A stretch of DNA of 43,258 bases, from positions 1-43,258 of the forward strand of contig NZ_DASUCC010000038.1 of assembly GCF_035762905.1 (NCBI RefSeq). The letters run 5' to 3'. The notes below the pieces were generated by a model, which saw nothing but the letters and a program-made list of their open reading frames with translations, was not told where the DNA came from and searched no databases. The stretch is from DASYTH01 sp035762905 (lineage in GTDB: Bacteria; Actinomycetota; Actinomycetes; Mycobacteriales; Pseudonocardiaceae). The translations under genes were made by a program, and so were the position numbers. Each line of letters starts with the position of its first letter. Position 1 is the first letter of the stretch. This document shows, piece after piece, positions 34,339-41,809 of the stretch.

Positions 34339-35192
34339 GGCGTGGTCACCTCGTCGAAGTAGCGCTGCGCCGCGGGCGCGAGCGCCGGGTAGAGATAGTG
34401 GAACAGCCGCACCGCCTCGGCCCGGTGGTGCGGGGCCGGCACCAGATCGGCCGGCAGCTCCGGGTCCACCGACGGGAAGTCCCGGAACGTGTGCACCAGG
34501 CGGGTGCGCAGCAGCAACGCGTGCCGGTCGTCCGGCACGCCCCGAGCGTACGGACGGAACTGCGCCACGAACGCGCGGTACCGCTCGGACAGGTCGTCCA
34601 GGTCCCACGCCCGGGGGATGAACGCGGCGAAGTCGACGGCGGTGGACGGCCGGCCGAGCAGCACGCCGACGTGCTCGGCCACGTCCAGCTCGGCGACCAG
34701 CGCGGCGATCTCCCGCTCCCGGTCGTGCGGGGCGATCCAGGTGCCGTCCTGCAGCGAGCCGAACCCGAGGAACCGCAGCCGGCGCACCAGCCGGGCGCGG
34801 GCGGTGCGCCGGTGCTCCGGGATGGCGTGCCAGAGCACGGTCCACCGGACCGGGCTGCGGGCCGTCCGGCCCATGGTGAAGATCCGCCGGTCGCCCTCGG
34901 CGAGCACGGACACGGTGCGCGGGGTGAGCGTGTAGTACACCAGCCGGCCGTCCTTGGTCCGGGCCAGCAGCTGCCGGGCGACCAGCCGGTTGAGCGCGAC
35001 CCGGGCGGCGCCGGCCGAGAAGCCGAACTCGTCGAGCAGCCGGACCAGGCCGCCGGACCACACCTCGCGCTGGTGGCGCGGGTGAACGTGGGCGCCGAGC
35101 AGGGTCAGCACCAGGTCCTGCGGGGCCGGGTCGAACCCGTGCAACACGCCCGGGTCGGCGGCACCGTGCGGGGTCGCCACCCTCACCGTCAT
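34335..35192 (-). CDS. PaaX-family transcriptional regulator
   Basis: A 285-residue PaaX-like repressor. An N-terminal winged helix (LVLTLLGAHVHPRHQREVWSG, then LVRLLDEFGFSAGAARVALNRLVARQLL) is followed by the PaaX central and C-terminal domains, including RLRFLGFGSLQDGTWIAPHDR and a Lys/Arg-rich middle. PaaX proteins repress aryl-CoA catabolic genes and are released by the aryl-CoA; here the likely effector is 2-aminobenzoyl-CoA. It is the first gene of the kynA-kynU unit, is divergent from the aminobenzoyl-CoA genes, and its promoter overlaps theirs. Confidence 0.9.
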   Translation of the reverse strand: MTVRVATPHGAADPGVLHGFDPAPQDLVLTLLGAHVHPRHQREVWSGGLVRLLDEFGFSAGAARVALNRLVARQLLARTKDGRLVYYTLTPRTVSVLAEGDRRIFTMGRTARSPVRWTVLWHAIPEHRRTARARLVRRLRFLGFGSLQDGTWIAPHDREREIAALVAELDVAEHVGVLLGRPSTAVDFAAFIPRAWDLDDLSERYRAFVAQFRPYARGVPDDRHALLLRTRLVHTFRDFPSVDPELPADLVPAPHHRAEAVRLFHYLYPALAPAAQRYFDEVTTP

Positions 35193-35243
35193 ACCCGGCA
35201 GTTTAGTTGACGCTTCAGCGCGGTCAACCGTAAACTGTCCCAG
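35193..35243. promoter_or_regulatory. Symmetric overlapping divergent promoters and probable PaaX operator
   Basis: Left arm CAGTTTA-GTTGAC (35199-35211) and right arm GTCAAC-CG-TAAACTG (35223-35237) are inverted repeats differing by a 2-nt insertion. Read rightward: TTGACG (35207-35212), 18 bp, TAAACT (35231-35236), 7 nt, ATG at 35244. Read leftward: TTGACC (35227-35222), 16 bp, TAAACT (35205-35200), 7 nt, ATG at 35192. Each unit therefore has a -35/-10 pair inside one dyad, and each mRNA is predicted to be leaderless. The PaaX-type protein is the obvious candidate binder. Confidence 0.7.
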
Positions 35244-36074
35244 ATGAAGGTGGGCATCGGGCTTCCCAACACCATCCCCGGCACCGACGGCACCCTTCTG
35301 CTCGAGTGGGCCCGGCGCGCCGACGCCGGCCCGTTCTCTACCGTGGCAGTGCTCGACCGGGTTGTCTACGACAGCGTCGAGCCGTTCGTGGCCCTGGCCG
35401 GCGCGGCCGCGGTGACCGAGCGGGTCCGGCTGGCCACCATGATCGCCATCGGCCCGCTGCGCGCCCCGGCCATGCTCGCCAAGCAGGCGGCGTCGGTGGA
35501 CGCGCTGGCCGGCGGCCGGCTCACCCTCGGCCTCGCGGTCGGCGCCCGGCGCGACGACTACGAGGCGGCCGGCATCGACCACCGCGGCCGGGGCGAGCGG
35601 CTCACCGAGCAGCTGGCCTACCTGCGCGGCGAGCTGGACGGCTCCGGCGTCGGCCCGGCCCGGCCCGGCATCGAGCTGCTGGTCGGCGGCGCCAGCGGGG
35701 CGGCGTTCGCCCGGATGGCCCGCTACGCCGACGGCTACGCGCACGGCGGCGGGCCGCCCCGGGCGTTCGGGTCGGCGGCCACCCGGGCGCTGGCGGCCTG
35801 GCGCGACCACGAGCGCCCGGGCCGGCCGCGGCTGTGGGGCCAGGGCTACTTCGCCTTCGCCGACCCCGACCGGGGCGGCGCCTACCTGCGCGACTACTAC
35901 GCGTTCACCGGACCGTTCGCCGACAAGATCGCCGCCGGGAACCTGACCAGCGCCCGCGCGGTCAAGGACTTCGTGCGCGGCTACGAGGCCGAGGGCTGCG
36001 ACGAGCTGATCCTGTTCCCCACCGTGGCGGACCTGGCCGAGCTCGACCGGCTGGCCGAGGTGCTGTCCACATGA
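35244..36074 (+). CDS. LLM-class flavin/F420-dependent oxidoreductase
   Basis: A 276-residue luciferase-like (bacterial luciferase superfamily) TIM-barrel protein. MKVGIGLPNTIPGTDG at the N-terminus, VRLATMIAIGPLRAPAMLAKQ, LAGGRLTLGLAVGARRDDY and the C-terminal LILFPTVADLAELDRLAE are typical. LLM enzymes use FMN or F420; the host makes F420. It opens the rightward arm of the anthranilate island, so a redox step on an intermediate after 2-aminobenzoyl-CoA is plausible. The specific step is unknown. Its stop overlaps the first of two tandem mini-ORFs (ATGA at 36071). Confidence 0.87.
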   Translation: MKVGIGLPNTIPGTDGTLLLEWARRADAGPFSTVAVLDRVVYDSVEPFVALAGAAAVTERVRLATMIAIGPLRAPAMLAKQAASVDALAGGRLTLGLAVGARRDDYEAAGIDHRGRGERLTEQLAYLRGELDGSGVGPARPGIELLVGGASGAAFARMARYADGYAHGGGPPRAFGSAATRALAAWRDHERPGRPRLWGQGYFAFADPDRGGAYLRDYYAFTGPFADKIAAGNLTSARAVKDFVRGYEAEGCDELILFPTVADLAELDRLAEVLST

Positions 36075-36146
36075 GCGCCGACGCACTCCCTCCCGCGGAG
36101 GCGCCGTCATGAGCGCCGACGCACTCTTTCCCGCCGAGGCGCCATC
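36071..36146 (+). repeat. Tandem 38-bp duplication carrying two coupled 13-residue mini-ORFs
   Basis: Two head-to-tail 38-bp units (36071-36108 and 36109-36146) match at 34 of 38 positions. Each begins with an ATGA overlap and encodes a 13-residue peptide: MSADALPPAEAPS (36071-36112) and MSADALFPAEAPS (36109-36150). Each unit contains a GGAGG or GAGG tract 7 nt before the next ATG. The result is a chain of three ATGA junctions from the LLM gene to the monooxygenase. Translation of the peptides is plausible but unproven. Confidence 0.8.
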
Positions 36147-38243
36147 ATGAAGGTCTCGATCGTCGGGGCCGGGCCGGCCGGGCTGTACCTGGCCGTCCTG
36201 CTGAAGAAGGCCGACGCCGGCAACGAGATCACCGTGGTGGAGCGCAACGCCCCGGACGCCACCTTCGGCTGGGGCGTGGTGTTCTCCGAGGAGACGCTCG
36301 GCGCGCTGCGCGACGCGGACTACAAGACCTACGTGGAGATCACCGACTCGTTCGCCCGTTGGTCCACGGTGGACATCTGGTACCGGGGGGCGCGGATCCG
36401 CTCCGGCGGGAACCGGTTCTCCGCCATCAAACGCACACACCTGCTGGACATCCTGCAGCGCCGGTGCACCGAGCTGGGCGTGGACCTGCGGTTCGGTACC
36501 GAGGTGACCGAGCCGGACACCGGAGCCGACCTGCTGGTCGCCGCGGACGGGGCGAACAGCCTGCTGCGCCGGGCGGACGCGGACTCGTTCGGCACCACGG
36601 TCTCCCCGCAGGGCTGCAAGTACGTCTGGTTCGGCACCGACCTGGTGTTCGACGCGTTCACGTTCATCTTCACCGAGACCGAGCACGGGCTGTTCCAGGT
36701 ACACGCCTACCCGTTCGACGAGCGCACCAGCACGTTCATCGTGGAGTGCCCGGAACCGACCTGGCGACGCGCCGGTCTGGACACGATGACCGAGCGGGAG
36801 AGCATCGCGTTCTGCGAGCGGCTGTTCGCCGAGCACCTCGGCCGGCATCGGCTGCTGTCCAACCGCTCGCTCTGGCTGAGCTTTCCGCTCGTGCGCAACA
36901 CCAACTGGCACAAGGGAAACCTGGTGCTGATCGGCGACGCCGCGCATACCGCGCACTTCTCCATCGGGTCGGGCACCAAGCTCGCCATGGAGGACGCGAT
37001 CGCCCTGGCCAACGCGTTCATCCGGCACCCGGACGACCGGGAGGCCGCGCTGGTCGACTACGAGCTGGAGCGGATGCCCGTCGTGGAGCGGTTCCAGCAG
37101 GCCGCCGGGGACAGCGCCGCGTACTTCGGCCGGGTCGGCGGCTACACCCGGCTGGAGCCGATCCAGTTCGCGGCCAACCTGCTCACCCGCAGCGGCCGGA
37201 TCAGCCACGCCAACCTGACCCAGCGCGACCCGGACTTCGCCCGGGTGCTCGACGCGTGGTTCGCCGGTGCCGCGACGCCGGGGGCGATCGCGCCGCCGCC
37301 GGCGTTCGTGCCGCTGGAGATCGGCCGGACCCGCACCCGCAACCGGGTGGTCCGGCTGGCGTCCACCGTGGACGATCTGGTGCCGGAGGCGGCCAGCGGG
37401 GCGGGCCTGGTGCTCACCGGGCTGGTCGCGGTCACGCCGGACGGCCGGGTCTCGCCGGACGAGCCGACCATCGACGCGCCGTGGGCCCCGGTGGTGGACA
37501 AGGTGCACGCCGCCGGGGCGCTCGCCGGGCTGCGGCTCGGGCATGCCGGACGGCGCGGCGCCACCCGGCCGCGCGCCGCCGGGCTGGACGTGCCGCTCGC
37601 CGCAGGCGGCTGGCCGCTGCTGGCCGCCTCGGCGCTGCGCTACGGGCCGTTCGGGCCGGTGCCGAGGGCTATGGACGCCGCCGACCTGGACCGGGTGCGA
37701 GCCGCGTTCGCCGAGGCCGCCGAGCGGGCCGCGGCGGCCGGGTTCGACGCGCTGGAGCTGGACATGGCCGACGGCTACCTGCTGGCCGGCTTCCTGTCCC
37801 CGCTGACCAACCGGCGCACCGACGAGTGGGGCGGCTCGCCGGGCAACCGGGCCCGCTACCCGCTGTCCGTACTCGACGCGGTCCGGGCGGTGTGGCCGGA
37901 CGACCGGCTGCTCGCGGTCCGGCTCACCGTCACCGACTGGGCGCGCGGCGGGCTCACCGTGGCCGACGGCGTCGAGCTGGCCCGCCAGGTGGCCGGGCAC
38001 GGCGCGCAGCTGGTGCACGTCCGGGCCGGACAGACGGTGCTCGGCGGCCGCCCGGAGTACCGGCGCGGGTTCCTCACCACGCTGTCCGACCGGGTCCGCA
38101 ACGAGGCCGGGGTGCCCACCCTGGTCGCCGGCCACCTCACCACGCTCGACGAGGTCGACACGATCGTCGCCGCCGGCCGCGCCGACCTGTGCGTGCTGGA
38201 CCTGCCGAGCACCGAGCTGGAACGGACGGTGCTTTCCCCATGA
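36147..38243 (+). CDS. 2-aminobenzoyl-CoA monooxygenase/reductase-like fusion (FAD monooxygenase + OYE domain)
   Basis: A 698-residue fusion. The N-terminal half (1-380) is a PHBH-type FAD monooxygenase: VSIVGAGPAGLYLAVLL, FGWGVVFSEETL, LVLIGDAAHTAHFSIGSGTKLAMEDA. The C-terminal half (about 390-698) is an old-yellow-enzyme domain (GLRLGHAGRRG, FLSPLTNRRTDEWGGSPGNR). This architecture is that of anthraniloyl-CoA monooxygenase/reductase and is often labelled salicylyl-CoA 5-hydroxylase/oxidoreductase. It would hydroxylate and reduce 2-aminobenzoyl-CoA. The usual OYE catalytic pair HxxH is replaced by D539-M-A-D542, and the C-terminus stops soon after GRADLCVLDLP, shorter than usual OYE domains. 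The reductive half may therefore be altered. Confidence 0.88.
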   Translation: MKVSIVGAGPAGLYLAVLLKKADAGNEITVVERNAPDATFGWGVVFSEETLGALRDADYKTYVEITDSFARWSTVDIWYRGARIRSGGNRFSAIKRTHLLDILQRRCTELGVDLRFGTEVTEPDTGADLLVAADGANSLLRRADADSFGTTVSPQGCKYVWFGTDLVFDAFTFIFTETEHGLFQVHAYPFDERTSTFIVECPEPTWRRAGLDTMTERESIAFCERLFAEHLGRHRLLSNRSLWLSFPLVRNTNWHKGNLVLIGDAAHTAHFSIGSGTKLAMEDAIALANAFIRHPDDREAALVDYELERMPVVERFQQAAGDSAAYFGRVGGYTRLEPIQFAANLLTRSGRISHANLTQRDPDFARVLDAWFAGAATPGAIAPPPAFVPLEIGRTRTRNRVVRLASTVDDLVPEAASGAGLVLTGLVAVTPDGRVSPDEPTIDAPWAPVVDKVHAAGALAGLRLGHAGRRGATRPRAAGLDVPLAAGGWPLLAASALRYGPFGPVPRAMDAADLDRVRAAFAEAAERAAAAGFDALELDMADGYLLAGFLSPLTNRRTDEWGGSPGNRARYPLSVLDAVRAVWPDDRLLAVRLTVTDWARGGLTVADGVELARQVAGHGAQLVHVRAGQTVLGGRPEYRRGFLTTLSDRVRNEAGVPTLVAGHLTTLDEVDTIVAAGRADLCVLDLPSTELERTVLSP

Positions 38244-39013
38244 GCGGGAGCGAACCATCCAACGCCGTGACCATCCATTTCGCCGATCTCACCTCACCGC
38301 AGGCCGGAGAGCTGCTTTCCGGACCGCGGGTTCCGGTGCTGCTGCTGCCGGTGGGCGCGGTGGAGCCGCACGGTCCGCACGGCCCGCTCGGCACCGACGG
38401 TCTGATCTCGGCCGGGATCTGCGAGCGGGCCGCGCGGGCGCTCGCGGACGACCCCGAGCTGCGGGTGCTGATCCTGCCCGGGCTGCCCTACGGGGTGACC
38501 CGGTTCGCCGCCGCGTTCCCCGGCGCCGTCTCGGTCACCGCGCCGACGCTCCGCGCGATCCTGCTGGACGTGTGCGAATCCCTTGCTGGGCAAGGATTCC
38601 GCCGGCTGGTCGTGGTGAACAACCACTTCGAGCCGGAGCACGTCACGGCCGTGCGCGCGGCGGTGGCCGAGGCCGGCGCCGGCTACCTGGACCTGCTGCG
38701 CCGGGCCAACGCCGCGCGGCTGACCGAGGAGTTCCGGTCCTCGTCGTGTCACGGCGGCCGGTACGAGACCTCCCTGGTGCTGGCCGACCACCCGGAGCTG
38801 GTGGACCCGGCGGTCCTTTCGGCGCAGCCCGAGGTCCGGGTGGACATGGTCGCCGCGATGGCCGCCGGGCGGACCGACTTCGTGGCCATGGGCATGGACC
38901 GGGCCTACTGCGGCGCGCCGGCGCAGGCCACGGCGGCCGAGGGCCGGTCCACCTTCGACACGCTGACGGCGATGCTGGTCGAGGTCATCCGGGACGTCGC
39001 GAGGAGGCCGTGA
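38240..39013 (+). CDS. Creatininase-family amidohydrolase
   Basis: A 257-residue creatininase-fold metal hydrolase. Metal ligands align exactly with creatininase spacing: E42, H44 and D53 (VEPHGPHGPLGTD), H129 and E131 (NNHFEPEH), with E176 in RYETS. The H-x-E pair makes it closer to true creatininase than to MftE-like members, which have HGGN. Such enzymes open cyclic or linear amides. Lying between the monooxygenase and CoA-ligase genes (ATGA and one-base overlaps), it could be the kynurenine formamidase missing from this island, or a hydrolase acting on the dearomatised aminocyclohexene-CoA. Both roles are inferences. Confidence 0.86.
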   Translation: MSGSEPSNAVTIHFADLTSPQAGELLSGPRVPVLLLPVGAVEPHGPHGPLGTDGLISAGICERAARALADDPELRVLILPGLPYGVTRFAAAFPGAVSVTAPTLRAILLDVCESLAGQGFRRLVVVNNHFEPEHVTAVRAAVAEAGAGYLDLLRRANAARLTEEFRSSSCHGGRYETSLVLADHPELVDPAVLSAQPEVRVDMVAAMAAGRTDFVAMGMDRAYCGAPAQATAAEGRSTFDTLTAMLVEVIRDVARRP

Positions 39014-40584
39014 TGCTGCGCACCCAGGACATCCCCGAACGGTTCAACGTCACGTCCTACTTCGTCGACCGGCAGCTGGCCGAGGGACACGGCGACCGGA
39101 CCGCGTTGATCACCGCGACCGGCCCGGTCGGCTACGCGGAGCTGGCCGGGCTGACCAACCGGGTCGGCAACGTGCTGCGCGAGCTAGGGGTGCGCCGGCG
39201 CGGCCAGCGGGTGCTGCTGGCGCTGTCCGACGGAGTGGAGTTCGTCGCGTCCTGGTACGCGGTGCAGAAGATCGGCGCGGTCACCGCCGAGGCCTACACC
39301 TACCTGCAACCCAAGGACTACCAGTACTTCCTGGAGTACACCCGCACCGAACTGGCCATCGTGGACACCGTGACGCTGGACCTGGTGCGGACCGCGCTCA
39401 CCGGCACGCGGCGCGCGGTGCAGCTGCTGGTGGTCGGCGCGGACGGCGTCGAGTTACGGGACAACGAGCACGATTTCGCCGCGCTGGTCACGGCCGCACC
39501 GGACACCCTGGACGCGCACCCCACCGAGCGGGACGGCATCGCGATCTGGAAGTTCACCACCGGCAGCACCGGCGCACCCAAGGCCTGCGTGCTGCCGGCC
39601 AGAGCGCCCCGGCTGAGCTTCGACTGGTACGCCCGGGGGGTGCTGGACCTGCGGGCGGACGACGTGGTGCTGCCGGTGCCGAAGCTGTTCTTCGGCTACG
39701 CCCGCGATCTCGCCGCGCTGTTCCCGTTCGGCGTCGGCGCGGCCGGGATCGTGTTCCCGGAGCGCAGCACCACCGAGCGGATCTTCGCGCTGATCGCCGA
39801 GCACCGGCCGACGATCCTGGTCAACGTGCCGACCATGATGAGTGCCATGGTCGCCCACCCGGCCGCCGCCGAGCAGGACCTGAGCTGCCTGCGGCTGTGC
39901 ACCTCGGCCGGCGAGGCCCTGCCCGCGGAGCTGTTGCGCAAGTGGGACCGCACGTTCGGCGTCGAGGTGGTGGAGGGCATCGGCTCGTCCGAGGCCTACC
40001 ACATCTACATCTCCAACCGGCCCGGCGAGACCCGGCCGGGCAGCTGCGGGCGGGTGGTGCCCGGCTACGCCGCGCGGATCGTCGGCCTGGACGGCGCCGA
40101 GCTGCCCGACGGCGAGGTGGGCCTGCTCGAGGTCACCGGGGACACGGTCGCCTACGGCTACCAGGACGATCCGGACGCCAGCGACGAGACCTTCCACGGC
40201 AACACCGTGCGCTCCCGCGACCTGTTCACCCGGGAGGCCGACGGGTTCTTCCGGTACCGGGGGCGGTCCGACGACCTGATGAAGATCAGCGGCGTCTGGG
40301 TGGCACCGAGCGAGATCGAGGACTGCCTGATCGGCCACCCCGACGTGCTCGAATGCGCCGTGCTCGGCGGCGAGTTCGGCGGGCTGACCGTGCTGATCGG
40401 CTACGTCGTGCCGCGGCCCGGCGCGGACCCGACTCCGGCGGAGCTGCACGGGTACCTGCGGGACCGGCTGGCCGGGCACAAGTGTCCCAAGCGGTTCCGG
40501 TTCGTCGCCGATCTGCCGAGGACCACCAACGGAAAGCTGGACCGCCGCGCGCTGCGGGCCATGGTTGAACAGGAGAGCTCATGA
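39013..40584 (+). CDS. Benzoate/2-aminobenzoate-CoA ligase family protein
   Basis: A 523-residue AMP-forming ligase of the benzoate-CoA ligase family. The P-loop FTTGSTGAPKA, the aryl-pocket segment KLFFGYARDLAALFPFGVG, IGSSEAYHIYISNRPGE, and the hinge/C-terminal YRGRSDDLMKISGVWVAPSEIE and TTNGKLDRRAL with the catalytic Lys are all present. Given kynA-kynU next door and the aminobenzoyl-CoA monooxygenase upstream, anthranilate is the likely substrate. The ATG at 39013 overlaps the preceding stop by one base and follows GAGGAGG. Confidence 0.9.
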   Translation: MLRTQDIPERFNVTSYFVDRQLAEGHGDRTALITATGPVGYAELAGLTNRVGNVLRELGVRRRGQRVLLALSDGVEFVASWYAVQKIGAVTAEAYTYLQPKDYQYFLEYTRTELAIVDTVTLDLVRTALTGTRRAVQLLVVGADGVELRDNEHDFAALVTAAPDTLDAHPTERDGIAIWKFTTGSTGAPKACVLPARAPRLSFDWYARGVLDLRADDVVLPVPKLFFGYARDLAALFPFGVGAAGIVFPERSTTERIFALIAEHRPTILVNVPTMMSAMVAHPAAAEQDLSCLRLCTSAGEALPAELLRKWDRTFGVEVVEGIGSSEAYHIYISNRPGETRPGSCGRVVPGYAARIVGLDGAELPDGEVGLLEVTGDTVAYGYQDDPDASDETFHGNTVRSRDLFTREADGFFRYRGRSDDLMKISGVWVAPSEIEDCLIGHPDVLECAVLGGEFGGLTVLIGYVVPRPGADPTPAELHGYLRDRLAGHKCPKRFRFVADLPRTTNGKLDRRALRAMVEQESS

Positions 40585-41408
40585 GCCCGTTCCGGGCCTC
40601 CCCCGGCTTCACCGAGAGCTGGGATCACTTCGACTTCGCGGTGGCCGACGGGGTGGCCACGGTGACGCTGTCCCGGCCGGACAAGCTGAACGCGCTGACC
40701 TTCGACACCTACGCCGACCTGCGCGACCTGCTCGCCGAGCTGCCGCACCGGGGCGACGCGCGGGTGCTGGTGCTGACCGGCCAGGGCCGGGGGTTCTGCT
40801 CCGGCGGGGACGTCGAGGAGATCATCGGCGAGCTGCGGAAGATGGACCCGGCGCAGCTGCTGGAGTTCACCCGGATGACCGGGGCGGTGGTGAAGGCGCT
40901 GCGCGAGTGCCCGCTGCCGGTGATCGCCGCGGTGAACGGCGTGGCCGCCGGGGCCGGCTCGGTCATCGCGCTGGCCAGCGACTTCCGGCTGCTGGCCCGG
41001 TCGGCGTCGTTCGCCTTCCTGTTCACCCGGGTGGGTCTCGCCGGCGCCGACATGGGCTCGGCCTACCTGCTGCCCCGGCTGGTCGGCCTGGGCCGGGCGA
41101 CGGAGCTGCTGGTGCTTGGCGATAGGGTGACCGCCGAGCGCGCCGTGGAGATCGGTCTGGCGACTCAGGTTGTGGACGACGGGGAGCTCTCCGGTGCGGC
41201 GGGGCGGCTGGCCCGGCGCCTGGCCGACGGACCGGCTCTTGCCTATTCCACGACGAAGGTGCTGCTCACCCGTGAGCTGGACATGGACCTGGGCAGCGCC
41301 ATCGAGCTGGAGGCGATGACCCAGGCGCTGCTGATGAAGAGCGCCGACCACGCCGAGTTCTACGCGGCCTGGTCGCAAGGAAGGAGTCCACAGTGGACGG
41401 GGCGATGA
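40581..41408 (+). CDS. Enoyl-CoA hydratase/isomerase family protein
   Basis: A 275-residue crotonase-fold protein. LTGQGRGFCSGGDVEEI and AAVNGVAAGAGSVIALASDFRLLA form the oxyanion hole. In FLFTRVGLAGADMGSAYLLPRLVG the usual catalytic pair of Glu residues is reduced: the second position reads Asp (ADMG). It is coupled to the CoA ligase (ATGA) and precedes RidA. It would hydrate, or hydrolyse the ring of, the alicyclic enoyl-CoA made by the monooxygenase; some crotonase-fold proteins are ring-opening hydrolases, so both are possible. Confidence 0.88.
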   Translation: MSPFRASPGFTESWDHFDFAVADGVATVTLSRPDKLNALTFDTYADLRDLLAELPHRGDARVLVLTGQGRGFCSGGDVEEIIGELRKMDPAQLLEFTRMTGAVVKALRECPLPVIAAVNGVAAGAGSVIALASDFRLLARSASFAFLFTRVGLAGADMGSAYLLPRLVGLGRATELLVLGDRVTAERAVEIGLATQVVDDGELSGAAGRLARRLADGPALAYSTTKVLLTRELDMDLGSAIELEAMTQALLMKSADHAEFYAAWSQGRSPQWTGR

Positions 41409-41809
41409 CTCCCCATCGGATTGTCCCGGTGCCGGAGCTGATGGAACCTGTCGGGTTCGCCCACGCCATCGTCGCCTCGCCCGGGCACACCGTGTACCTG
41501 GCCGGGCAGACCGCCCACGGCGACGACGGGGAAGTGCAGGGGACCACGCTGGTCGAGCAGTTCGACGCGGCGGCGTGGAACGTGATGACCGCGCTGCGCG
41601 CGGCCGGTGCCGAGCCCGGCCACCTGGTCTCGATGCTCATGTACGTCACCGACGTGGCCGAGTACCGGGCATCGCTGCGCGACCTGCTTCCGGTGTGGCG
41701 CAAGTACTTCGGCCGGTACTACCCGCCGGCCGCGCTGATCGGGGTGTCCGAGCTGGTCGACCCGGCAGCGAAGATCGAGCTGGTGTGCACCGCGGTGATC
41801 CCCGCGTGA
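41393..41809 (+). CDS. RidA/YjgF-family protein lacking the deaminase arginine
   Basis: A 138-residue chorismate-mutase-like trimer-forming Rid protein: TVYLAGQTAHGDDGEVQG, QFDAAAWNVMTALRAAGAEPGHLV and KIELVCTAVIP are family hallmarks. The conserved motif YPARS that supplies the enamine/imine deaminase Arg reads Y110-P-P-A-A-L, so the Arg is absent and classical RidA activity is unlikely. The GTG start at 41393 has AAGGAG 6 nt upstream and lies inside the hydratase gene. In this cluster it may bind an enamine/imine intermediate or act on another carbonyl compound. Confidence 0.88.
   Translation: MDGAMTPHRIVPVPELMEPVGFAHAIVASPGHTVYLAGQTAHGDDGEVQGTTLVEQFDAAAWNVMTALRAAGAEPGHLVSMLMYVTDVAEYRASLRDLLPVWRKYFGRYYPPAALIGVSELVDPAAKIELVCTAVIPA

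Noticed and set aside
35193..38258. Upstream extension of the PaaX-type frame opposite the LLM and monooxygenase genes
   Set aside because: The extension is antisense to two convincing genes and lacks protein-like composition; the PaaX domain starts at 35192 just after its promoter.
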